A stretch of 32,472 bases of DNA. It comes from Pigoraptor vietnamica. Lineage: Eukaryota > Opisthokonta > Filasterea. Under the pieces are notes generated by a model that had not been told where the DNA came from, did no database searches, and saw only the letters and a program-made list of their open reading frames with translations. The position numbers and the translations under genes are program-made. The stretch spans positions 1 to 32,472 of the forward strand of contig CALSCQ010001116.1 of assembly GCA_943704525.1 (NCBI GenBank). Reading direction: 5' to 3'. Positions 1 through 14,374 of this stretch are shown one piece after another. Position 1 is the stretch's first letter. The number at the start of each line of letters is the position of its first letter.

Positions 1-20
1 CCCCCGCCCTCTCACTACAG

Positions 21-4066
<4,046 letters not shown>

Positions 4067-4271
4067 GACACAGGCATGCACACACAAATTATTATAAAAA
4101 GCTGAGTTGGCGCTGGGTAAGGTTGTGGGACTTTGGCCAACTTTCGCTTGGCTGAACGGCTCGACGGTGCGAATGCATAACCCCAACCCACTGTCTACGG
4201 AACTAGAAGTGTATTCTTAGTCGTTCGAAGCCGGGGAGGGCTTCAGACAACCATTGCGACCATCGCCGGGC
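4067..4271. other. convergent intergenic spacer
   Basis: 205 bases between the stop codons of the glycosyltransferase (+) and the receptor kinase (-). It must hold both 3' UTRs. An AT-rich stretch at about 4085-4100 could contribute to 3' end formation of the + gene. No canonical AATAAA was recognised. Confidence 0.6.
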
Positions 4272-7200
4272 TCACACGCTTGAAGTATCCGGCAGAACGA
4301 GATCAAGATATGTTCCGGGACGCTGCAAGGCAGCACGTGCGCCGGATGAAACAACCGACTCTTCTGGAACCGTAACAGTTGAGATAGCCACGGCCTCCAG
4401 CGCCAACCCTGTCGCACTTCGCTGCAGGGCAGGTGTGTTGTCTGCCGTCCGTGTGTGCCTGCTCGCGGCCGACAACGTGGTCGTCTGAGACACAAGGTCC
4501 GAAAACGATGGTCTCGCCCTTGGATCCGTGTGCCAACAGCAGCGGACGAGGTCGAATAGAGGCTCGGGGCAGAGTGGTGGGCGCTCAAGGCGAAGCCCGG
4601 CACGAAGGCGCGTCAACAGCTCGGAAATCGCAACGCCCTCTATGTAGGCACCAATATAGAATGAACCGTCCGTCAGCACAAAATGCATCCACGCCCGCCA
4701 ACTTAGACAAGACGAACGGAGAGCAGGAGCGACTCGACTGGCAAAAACAGAGAGACGGCAGCCACACAGTGGAGAAAAAATAAGAAAAAAAAAAACAAAA
4801 CACCTACCGTATGGGACACGGCCGAACGCAAAGCACTCCCACACGCAGACGCCGTATGACCACCTGCCGACACGGTCCAGACCTACTATAAGACTCAAAT
4901 TGCCGGTGACTGACTGAGTCGGTCAATGCAGCACACTACTCACACGTCCGTCTGCTCGCTGTACTTGCGCTCGGAAATGACCTCGGGTGCCATCCATCGC
5001 AGCGGAAGGCGCTCTTTCCCGCCACGCTTGCTTCTGTAGTACTCGGAAGACCCCTCGGTGTGACGCGAGAGACCAAAGTCGGCGATCTTCGCCAAATAAT
5101 CGCCGAAAGAATCCTGACCGATCAGTACGTTTCTCGCCGCCAGGTCGCGATGTCTTCGGCCGTTGAAATGGGAAGAAGAAAAAGTCGGGACGGGGTAATG
5201 ATGCAATGATAAGCAAAAAAAAAAAGGACTGGTCGAACGCATATCCAACACCGTCGAGTCACGGCACAACACGTCTAACGCACACAGCCGGTTACGGCCC
5301 GATGCGCACACTGCCGAATTCACAGACACTCACACAATCCCGACCGACGCGAGGTACTCCATGCCGCGTGCAATGTGAAGCGCGAAGCCGAGCAGCAAGA
5401 AATGCGTGCTCGTCGTCGTGCGGCGGTGCTGCGGAATCGCCTGAACGAACGAGCGCAGGCTTCCGTGCGTCGCAAACTCGAGCAGGATCAGCATAGGCTC
5501 CTTGTTCACCGCGACGCCCACGAGCGAGATGACGTTCGGGTGGACTTGAAGTCCGCTCATCACTTCGGCCTCGTCGATAAACGCGATTCGCTCCCGGTAC
5601 GTCGAACCGTCGCGCAGCAGCTTGGCGGCACAGAGACGCCGGAGACCCCACGCAGTGAGCAGGGCCTTCTGTACGATCCCGAACTCGCCCTGGCCGAGGG
5701 GACCCATCAAGTCAATGTCGTCATGGGACACTTCGAGGGAGGAGAGCTTGCTCTGCACGGCGGGCTTTCGAAAGTGGTCCGCGAGAAATCGTTCGTGTGA
5801 CATGCGGCTTGCGGCGCGCCTTTCGGCCCTCAGTCGACGCCACATGAACGCCGCCACGACCAAGAGGGCAGCGCAGGGTACAATGACGGCAGGAAGTACG
5901 ACCGATAGTCGGAGATCCGTGTCTGTAACTGGGACATTTCGAAAAGAGGTGATTAGCGTGTATAGGGGTACTGAATGTTGGCCTAACAGGCACACATATT
6001 TGTGAGTCCGGGGGTCTCTCGCAGGAAGCAACACAAAGCACACACACCCAAGAAAGCACGCACACACACAAACACACACCCGCACACGCACACGCACACG
6101 CACACGCCTACGCACACGCGCACACAACCAAACAAACGCACGCGCGCGCACACACACACACACACACGCACACAAGCACACACACACACGCCACACACAC
6201 ACACACGGACACACGCACGCACGCACGCACGCACGCACACACTCACAGAGACAGCGGCAAACTCACTGTTGTCAGAACTGCCGTTGCTGTCCGCATCGGC
6301 GTCTGCAGGTGCTGCGAAAGCGACCAGCACACTCATCGTGCCGGCACTGCCAGCACTGCGCACCGAGCCAACGCTATCCGAATCGCCGATTCCGCCAAGG
6401 ACAACGACGGCGGTCCGGTTGACCGGTGTGCAGGCGCGCACGCTATAGTATGTTTGCGGAAATTCGATGCAGGAGGCCGCGTACGCCGCTTGTCGAAATG
6501 CAACAGCGGCATGGCCCTGTACACCCGTTGGGAGCTTCCCGCTGAACTCGGCCCATGCATTCTGGTGCAAGTCGTAAACAAACGTGTCCGCCGACTTTTC
6601 CGAGACGCTGTCGCCGCCGATAAGGAGGATGCGACGCGAATCGAGCTGAACGGCCGCAAGACGGGCGAGGGCCGGGGGCCCCGTCCCCGCGGGCTTGAGA
6701 AGCGTCCACGTACGAGACACTGGGGAAAGAGGGTTAGACCCGGATTATGTCACAAGTATTTTACACACATTGCGAATGCAAAAGGAAGTTGCCATCTGAC
6801 GAGGCAAGATTACATACCGACTTCGAACTTCCAAAACTCGCTTGAAAGGACGGTATTAACTTCGCCGCCGTACACCCCGAAAGCAGTGTCGCTCATTTGT
6901 ACGGCCGCGTGGTCACGCCGAGGAACAGGCCCCGCGCCGGTCCATTCGAGTTGACTCCAACGCTAGCAATCGGCAGGTGTGCAAGTGAGCGAGTCGAAGA
7001 CGCATAACGAGTCCCCCCGCCATTCACCATCCCCATTTGACCGTGCGAAAGGCCCCGTACCCCACCACGCACTGATAAAGTGCGCACCCATTTTCCATGC
7101 GACACGCAGCGTGCGTCAAAAAAAATGCTATTAAGAAACTGAACAAATCCGAGGGGAGAACCCCACCTTAGTGGCAAAGTCGAAGCGCCAGAGGTCGCCA

Positions 7201-10200
7201 GTTTGAGTGTGCTCGTTCTCCCCGCCGAAAGCAAACAGAGCACCCATCACTACGACGCACGAGTGACGAGAGCGTGGTCTGGGATATATGTCGACTGGAA
7301 TGGTCAAAGTCCACGTGCCTGCACACCAACTCGTTGTGTCACCTCCAGTGCGTCGGCATCAAATTTTTTGTGCGCCACATCCACAAAGACAGGCGCAACG
7401 CACCCATCCGACTACCCATCCACACACACACGCGCGCGCGCGTACGCGTAGACAAATGCACGAATCGCAATATACGCGCACACAGCGGTTGGGAATGCGC
7501 GCGCACACAACATATTAACTGAAGACGCCGTACACATCATGCCACAAAACTCACAAACGCGCTCACAAGGAAATTGCTCGTTAACAAGAGATGGCCGCGG
7601 CCGTTGTCAAATAGGGCTTCTTACCGCGCACGATGTCGAATTCCCATAAATCGTTCGTAACAGTGCTGCCATGGGAAGTGGGCAGGCTGCCACCAAAGAC
7701 GTACATGCGGCCTTGGCTGTGGACGGCGCAATGGCGCTCCCGGGGCAGTGGCCAACTGCCATTGTTGTAAGCAACTTCCTTCCACTCAAGAAGATCTGCA
7801 AGGCGCAACAGCCGGAGGGGAAGGCCACCGCTAAGCCGATGCACAGCCGAATTCATAAAAATACATACAGTGATCGCACGCCCGAAGCATGCATATGGGA
7901 ACGAACGAATGCGAGACACTGACCACCATCAAGCTGCAAAGCACAAACCCGCATAAAAAGACACTTGCCGTAGTTTAGTAAATACGTCTTATTGGTGGTC
8001 GTATCGCCGACATGGCCGCCAAACACGATGATCGTATTATTCTCCGTTACGACAGTAGAGTGATACGAACACGCCGGCGGCACACTGTTGAAACTGGCGA
8101 CTTCACCCCAAGACCAGTCCCCTGTGGACTCGACATGGTGTCAGACCGAGAAGGGCACGTGCCACATGATGTCACTCCATGCAAAGGCACGGCGAGGGAG
8201 TTATCAACACGTTGTGATTAATGGTAGACGCGGGTTCCAACGGCACGACAATCACACTGAGCAGAGACACCAACCGGCAGTCGGTGACCGGGGCGCAAAG
8301 TCGCCCGTCGCCGAGTCAACGCCCGTGCGCAGCGAAACCTTGAGCTCTTCGAGCGCCCACGTTATCCAACCAACGGCACTCAACGTCACGACGACGGGGC
8401 ATTGCGATCCGGAGTCAGCGCGGACCGAGACAGTCCGCAAATCTTGCATGCGCTCGCACGACTGGGTTTCATAATGGCTTTAAAAGAAGAAGGAGAAGAA
8501 GAAGAAAAAAGAGCTCATTGCATCGAAGAATATTACGACAGCCAATTACAAGCGAAGAGTATCGGAAAAACGCACCTGAAACGACGCATTGGCGCATGCG
8601 GCAAATGCAATTCCGTCATTGCTCGCATCGAGCGCAAAATTGCCGCCTGCGAACGTGCCGTTGAAACGGCGCTCGAGCGCAAGGCCAATGGCAAGCCCAA
8701 TTCGCTTAACAGCGGAGCCAAGCAGCCTGTCGGCGTAGGCAGAACCGGCGAAGGTGGTCTGGCTTTCGTCGCGGTCAACGCCTATAACGAAAACGCCACG
8801 TGACGCAGCGTAGAGAATCGCCGAGGAACCCGCCCCTCCCGCACAACCGAAGATGACGTCCGCGCCGCTGTCGATGAAATCTGAGCTCGCATTGGATGAA
8901 ATGGCGAGTCAGGAGTAGCGGGCGGAACAGAAGCAAGTGGTATTGCAGCACGTCATAAACAGGCGGTCCCCGACAAAGGCGAAAGAAGAGAGGACAAAAA
9001 TACACGCACATCAGAGGGAACAAGACAAACCGTGCTTACCCGCTGCCATCGACATTGAAAGAGTTGCGTCGTCAAATTTGGGAAGGTAACCGGCACGCAC
9101 TTTGCAGTCCTTACAGACGACATTGACGCCCTTCGCGAAGCCGTTGCGAAAACGCCGCACTGGCTCTAACGGGACGCCCGCAATTATGCCCACAACGCGC
9201 GACTGCAGAGCGCAGGGCAATGTTGTCACAGACGGAGGGGCCGGCCACACAAGAAAGAAACTACAGCACTCGGACCCTCCCGCACATTGAGTTCACGCAC
9301 GACGACGGCGCTCGTTAGAAAATTAAGAAGATTGAAAACTTCGCCCCGGAGTCAGCATACCTTCGTCACGACACCTGCTCCGTGCCAGCGCAGAACTTAC
9401 ATTTAGCTATAGTCAAGGATGGGCAGTTGAAGGGGAAAGCAGCGACTGATTGAGGCAATACAGCAGAAACTCCGATCCAAAACTCGGCGCAAAACCCACC
9501 CGCAACGAGGCCAGCCATGTAGCCTGCCTGGTCCTCGGCGAACACAGCCCCTTGGAGGTTGCCAGAGTGCGCGTCGGTAATTGCGCTATCGATGAGGGTG
9601 AATGCAACGTTTTGATGCATGGCCGCGGCACTCTGGAGCAAGGGCTCATACTGGGCGCCCATCGCGATGACGTGGACGACTGTGATGGGGCTCCTTTGTA
9701 CGGCAGCCGCGATCGTTAGCAAAATAAGAGTGAACATGGCTTCTAAACCGCGCGGAGAGGGTCATCCCAAAGGGCGCGAACCCGCGCATCGGAGTGATAG
9801 GAACGGTGGCACCGAACACTTTCCCGCACACAATTGACAATCATGTCAGCACAGAGACACAAACAGCGCCGGCAACGCACCGCACGCACGCACACACTCA
9901 CTTTGCGATTCGGTCGCTCAAGACATTCCCTTTGTCCGTGGTCGGAATTGTCGTGTCGAGGGTGCATCGTTCCTCCCCAAAGAAAGCCCTCGTCGTATTT
10001 CTGCAGCCTTCCCATATGAGGGCAGCGAATTCGTTTGGCGTTCCCTCTGTGTGCCGGCAACAACAACAGTCCAAGGACGGTGCAGGAAACGCGCAGGTTA
10101 GCAACGCCGGAGGGACGTGTGCGGAACGAGTACAACAGCTGCTAATAGAAAATCATGGCGCATTCACAGTATATGCGTCTGCGCGCGGCGCACATGCACA

Positions 10201-10227
10201 ATGGACCCGCCAGCACAGCGAAGCAGA

Positions 10228-10293
<66 letters not shown>

Positions 10294-10698
10294 ACCGACA
10301 GAGACTCGCACGCCTGCTCGTAGGGACACGAAAGAAACGCCAACTCAAGACGCACACAGCGTTCAATCTCGGAACATTGACAGGCGACGAAAAATAATAC
10401 CGCGATTTGACAACATAGCTCATCAAACCACTAAGACCCCACCCGAAGCGACGATATTGCCCTCTGCAAGCACAAGCACCGTGACGTTGGCGCTCGGCGG
10501 GATCGCGGCGGACAGAGACCACGCCTTCCGGAGCCGCGCGTGTGACAACGGCGCTTGGGCAGCATCGCGCTCACGAGCCGGCGAACTTCGGAGATCGCCG
10601 GCAGAGCTTGCATCAATCGTGTTGGCATTTGTGTGTGCGAGTAAATGGCACGCAAGCACGAAGAAGGAGGCGATGCGAACAACAGCTAGCGCCGTCAT
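4272..10698 (-). CDS. Receptor tyrosine kinase with BMP-type ligand-binding domain and Kelch repeats
   Basis: Predicted single-pass receptor that would phosphorylate proteins on tyrosine. Sixteen exons in coding order: 10698-10443, 10046-9902, 9693-9500, 9374-9361, 9202-9040, 8880-8576, 8461-8275, 8121-7969, 7795-7625, 7318-7167, 6962-6818, 6719-6267, 5928-5334, 5153-4944, 4863-4808, 4639-4272. They total 3567 nt (1188 aa), in phase throughout. Residues 1-26 form a signal peptide. About 70-360 is a Bmp/PnrA-type periplasmic-binding domain ([53 protein letters not shown]). About 420-760 has five or six Kelch motifs. A transmembrane helix lies at about 787-809. The kinase spans about 850-1120: GQGEFG, AAK lysine near 882, HRDLAARN near 979-986, DFG near 1003, paired Tyr in the activation loop, RWMAPE and [12 protein letters not shown]. 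All catalytic residues are present. The tail is about 70 aa. The kinase class is certain; the ligand is unknown. Confidence 0.9.
6053..6245 (-). repeat. CA-rich low-complexity tract (GT on sense strand)
   Basis: Imperfect CA/CG/CACG-rich repeat in intron 12 (5929-6266) of the receptor kinase, including a GCAC-type tetranucleotide run near 6213-6238. It starts close to the GTGAGT donor at 6266. Confidence 0.9.
7796..7968 (-). other. GC-AG intron (intron 8) of the receptor kinase
   Basis: The donor reads G|GCAAGT and the acceptor CTTGCAG. Phase 1 on both sides creates [12 protein letters not shown] across a Kelch blade. The nearest GT (GTGTCT at 7964) would leave phase 2, which the next exon cannot accept. 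Confidence 0.75.
9361..9374 (-). other. 14-nt microexon (exon 4) of the receptor kinase
   Basis: This exon lies between acceptor GGAGCAG and donor GTATGC. It enters in phase 1 and leaves in phase 0, supplying Gly-Val-Val-Thr-Lys. That links AGYMAGLVA to SRVVGIIAG, giving the spacing usual for BMP family proteins. Without it the flanking exons are out of phase. Confidence 0.85.
10229..10289 (-). repeat. (CA)n microsatellite, about 30 units
   Basis: Perfect AC repeat in intron 1 (10047-10442) of the receptor kinase. It reads GT on that gene's sense strand. Confidence 0.97.
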
Positions 10699-10919
10699 GG
10701 CGTCCGTCCATACAGCGTGGATTCAGTATTGTAACAGGGCTCCAGCACCAGCGCATGCATTTGGCGACACGCTCGGCTGTGGCGTTTTGCGTAAGCTGTT
10801 GCGTTTGTGTAAACAGTTCTGAAGCAAACAGACGCACTCACCAACACAGTCGGTAGCGCCGAGTCCGGGCGGCTGTCTGAGTCGTTCATCCGAATTGGCC
10901 ATTTTACTATGTCGAGCTT
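10699..10919 (-). promoter_or_regulatory. upstream region of the receptor kinase gene
   Basis: 221 bases between the F-box/LRR stop and the receptor kinase ATG, which must hold the kinase gene's promoter and 5' UTR unless these overlap the upstream gene. A TGTAACA element is at 10730-10736 (TGTTACA on the sense strand). No convincing TATA box was seen. Confidence 0.4.
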
Positions 10920-12662
10920 TTATTCGAGTAGTTTTCGCACACGCGACAGTGGCTCTCTGTTGGCAATAGGACAGCCCTTCACGCTCAGCACGCACACACG
11001 CTCGAGATGAGAAACGTCAGTCACACGCCGACAGCCATCCAGAATGAGAGTGTGGACGCCGCCAAGCATGGAGACATCCGACACCGGCGTGTGCGCTAAG
11101 TCGAGGTGGTAGACGCCGCCGAGCTGCGACACATCCTCCACTCTACAAAGTGCGAGGCTCAGGGTGTGCACCCGACCGAGCGCGGATACGTCGACGTCCG
11201 TTACCGCACAGCGGCTAAGATTCAAGTTGCGAACGGACCCGAGCTTCGAGAAGTCAGAAATGGCCTCACAGTAAGAGAGGTTGAGGGCAGACAAGTTGCC
11301 GAGCGCGGAAACGTCCTTTACGGGCGTGTTGTGGAGAGTGAGTGTGTGGACGTGCCAGAGCGCGCTGACATCTAAAACATTCGCGGACGAGAGATCGAGC
11401 GTGTGACAGTTACGCAGGGCGGCAAGGCCTTGGACGACAGTGCCCGACCGGCGGCCCCCAAACTGAAGACGAAGCGTATGTACGCGGCCGAATGTTGAGA
11501 CGTCCGACACTCTAGTAAACGACAGGTCGAGCGTATGCACCGAGCCCAGCGCACGACACACCTCGTCCGTCCACTCGAAGCACGATTGCGAGAGGTCGAC
11601 CTCGTGCACGCCATTGAGCGACGCAAGGCCGACCAGATCGTGCATTTCGGTCAGTCGGAGCGTGTGGACGCGACCGAGTGCCGAAACGTCGAGATCCTCA
11701 CACATAGAGAGCTCGAGCGTGTGGGCGGCGCCGAGCATGGACACGTCCTTCACTTGGCCACACTCGCGGAGGATGAGTGTTCTGACGCGACCGGCGGCCG
11801 ATACGTCGACGAGGCTACTGGACTCTGAAAGGTCGAGAAAGCGGAGGCACCCCAGCTCGGGCGGGATCGACGTCAGCTGGGAATTGTGCCACGTGAACGA
11901 GCGGAGGTATGTCGACGGCGGCAGCGCAACGACAGACCTGGCGTAGAGGACAACTTCGCGCGCGTTCTCCAGCACGCGGAGATCGGCGTCATGCACGCCC
12001 CCAACGGTAACACAGTGCGCGAGTCGCAATGCCGAGATGCCGCCATACCTATTCCGGGGCGTGAGGCGAACGTTTACGCGCCGCACACCTTCGAGGGAAG
12101 AAAGGTCGGGCGTCTCCGTACCGTAGAGATAAACCGACTCGGCCTTGCGGAAGGGAGGCAGCGCGCCCTTGTACCAGCCGAGCGTGAGGTCGCGAACGTC
12201 AGCCAAGTGTGCGAGGGCATCCGCCAGTGGACATTGGACGTTCCAAAAAGACATGGTCACAGTGTGGACGCCCCGAAGTGGGCTCAAGTCGGTCGCCCCG
12301 CACGTGTCTTGTTCAAATTGTTCTGGTCTCATGAAGATGGCCGAGTGGACGCCCGCGAAAGGAGTGAGGTCGGTGAGCTCCTTCCACCCGTAGAGAACGA
12401 GGCGGTCGACGGGAATGAAGCTCTTGACCTCCTCGCGAAACGCGCCGTCCTCGACGAACTTGCGGTTGTAGAGTGGCCACAGGTGGTAGAGACGCTCGCG
12501 GCGGAGGACGCGAAAGAGGCGCCCGCACGTTTTGGCCAGCGCGGCCGTGTCTATGGTCGAGAGGTAGGGCAGAATGTGGACGACGATCGTCTCCGCGGGG
12601 AGCGAGTCGAGGTTGGGTGCGTCATTCCCGCCGGCGTGAACGCTGACGGCGGTGGACTGCAT
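10920..12662 (-). CDS. F-box-like leucine-rich repeat protein, intronless
   Basis: A single uninterrupted 580-aa reading frame. ATG 12662 was chosen because an F-box-like segment follows about 20 residues later (LDSLPAETIVVHILPYL, then KTCGRLFRVL). The upstream in-frame extension is only the mirror of the P450 gene. The rest is irregular LRRs of about 21-24 residues with the recurring core GRVHTLRL...VSDVSALG, at least 15 copies, running to the C-terminus. The likely role is substrate recognition in an SCF-type ubiquitin ligase, inferred only from F-box plus LRR. Nothing shows the target. No signal peptide or membrane segment is seen. It is the only complete gene here without introns. Its stop lies 222 bases upstream of the receptor kinase start on the same strand. 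Confidence 0.85.
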   Translation of the reverse strand: MQSTAVSVHAGGNDAPNLDSLPAETIVVHILPYLSTIDTAALAKTCGRLFRVLRRERLYHLWPLYNRKFVEDGAFREEVKSFIPVDRLVLYGWKELTDLTPFAGVHSAIFMRPEQFEQDTCGATDLSPLRGVHTVTMSFWNVQCPLADALAHLADVRDLTLGWYKGALPPFRKAESVYLYGTETPDLSSLEGVRRVNVRLTPRNRYGGISALRLAHCVTVGGVHDADLRVLENAREVVLYARSVVALPPSTYLRSFTWHNSQLTSIPPELGCLRFLDLSESSSLVDVSAAGRVRTLILRECGQVKDVSMLGAAHTLELSMCEDLDVSALGRVHTLRLTEMHDLVGLASLNGVHEVDLSQSCFEWTDEVCRALGSVHTLDLSFTRVSDVSTFGRVHTLRLQFGGRRSGTVVQGLAALRNCHTLDLSSANVLDVSALWHVHTLTLHNTPVKDVSALGNLSALNLSYCEAISDFSKLGSVRNLNLSRCAVTDVDVSALGRVHTLSLALCRVEDVSQLGGVYHLDLAHTPVSDVSMLGGVHTLILDGCRRVTDVSHLERVCVLSVKGCPIANREPLSRVRKLLE

Positions 12663-12972
12663 CGCGTATTCTGTCAGGAAGGAGAAAGTAAAAGCATGAG
12701 TATTAGGACTGCCTTCCCTCCAAACAACGCCACCCAAACTCGCCTCTCGAGAAAAAAGAAGCGAGAGAGAGAAAAGTGGGTAGGTTTGATGTTCGATTGG
12801 GAAAAGTTTGAACGTCATGAAGTGCAGTTGTTGAATAACGGTGTTTTTCAGTGGATCCGGACAGCCCAGACACACCAGCCGAGAACGGCCCCTCGAACTC
12901 TTCAGTTGTTCCTGCACTTCGTCGCACGCACTTTCGCAAAGTGTGGCATGCAGGGAGCGCTTCTCTATTTGA
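12663..12972. promoter_or_regulatory. divergent promoter region, F-box/LRR (-) and P450 (+)
   Basis: 310 bases separate two divergently oriented start codons, so both 5' UTRs and promoters must fit here. A purine-rich patch (GAAAAAAGAAGCGAGAGAGA) lies at 12750-12769. No TATA box, TCACGTGA or TGTAAC element was found, unlike the other two divergent regions. Confidence 0.5.
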
Positions 12973-14282
12973 ATGGACGGCGGGCAAGGGTCGCTGCTGC
13001 GTGCGGTGGGCGCGGCGGTGGCTGTTGTCATCATCACTGCGGTGTGCTGGGTGCGATGGAGGACGCGTCGCACGCACGTGCGCGAGACGGCGCAGAGGCG
13101 AGTGGACGGAGAAAGAGGCCAGCAAGGAAAGGGAGGGGGAGTGAGTGCTGTGAACGAACTCGCGGATTCGATCGAGCGCGTGGATGGCGCAGTGTGCATC
13201 ACGTCGCTTCGTGGCATTACGCTCGCACTACGCGACAAGGCGCTTTCGGCGAATGCAATTGGCGGCATTTTCGGCCGTTTGAGCGACGTCGAGAGAGGGT
13301 CGTTTGCGCACATGGAGGGTGTGCTGAGGGCGCAGTTGCTGTCGCTGGAAGGGGCGCGGCACACGCGCGTGAGGCGGGTGATCGCGAGGCACTTTCGACA
13401 GAGCGAGTGGGTGGAAGAAGGGGATGCGCTCTTGTGCGCGAGTTGTCACGCGCGACTGTGTCTTTTTGACTTGACTCTCACGCGGCGCCTGCCTCGCCCT
13501 TACAACTCACTCTCCTGCATGCCTCTACTCACTCCATCTCAGGTGTGTTCGTCGCACTCCCCTGGTCGAGATGCATGCGAATCGCGCTGTGGACGCACTT
13601 CGCAGCGATATGGAATCCCTTGGCAGTGCCGATCTCGTCCCTATTGCGGCACAGTTCTCCCTCAGTGTGCGTTGAACGTGACTGCGCGCACACTCCGACT
13701 GTCACTTATAAGGGGGGGCCATCAAGGCTCTCTCTCCGTATATCCCCCTTCGATTGTGAGCCAACGCCACGCTGCACACGCCGCTGTCGTCGCACAACAC
13801 TCCTCTAGTTCGTCCCCCTTCTCCTTCTCACCGCTAAGCGCCTCTCTTTGCTCGCCGTAGGTCATCCTCGGCATGCTCGGAATCGACGCGTCGCACGGCG
13901 CTCTTATGCTGTCGTGCACGCGTGCCATCGAGGACGTCTTTGGCCCGCACGACGACGAGGGCCTTTTGCTTGCATGCGCCCGCGCGGACTCGTTCCTCCG
14001 CGAATGTGAGGCTGTCGTGTTGCAGCGCATGGGTGTGGAGCGTGAGGGATGGAGTACTGAAGCTCCCGAGCTCACCGGCGGTGGGCACGAGAGAGTGGGG
14101 GATAGTGCGGACGATCGGGAAAGCGACGAAGAAGCCGACGGCAGCGTGTCATCCGATGGTGCAATTCTCGACGATTTTGCGCGACTCGTGCGAGAAGGAG
14201 TATTGACGACGACGGAGGTGCGTACACGTACATTGCGGTTTGTGGGTGGCCGAGGCAGTTATCCTCTCGAAGACTTTACTCG

Positions 14283-14374
<92 letters not shown>

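Noticed and set aside
9202-9250. Upstream extension of the BMP exon before TCGCGC
   Set aside because: It is not in phase with any supported donor, and it adds residues where the BMP family has none. The microexon model fits exactly.
12663-13364. In-frame N-terminal extension of the F-box/LRR protein (234 codons)
   Set aside because: The extra sequence is the antisense of P450 exon 1 and the promoter region. The F-box begins shortly after ATG 12662.
11886-13469. 527-codon open frame on the + strand opposite the F-box/LRR gene
   Set aside because: It is the complement of the repetitive LRR coding sequence and runs through the P450 start in another frame. No domain was recognised.
14285-14367. 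Regular repeats as a CRISPR array or telomeric tract
   Set aside because: Simple dinucleotide microsatellites with no spacers or unit structure, in a eukaryotic intron.
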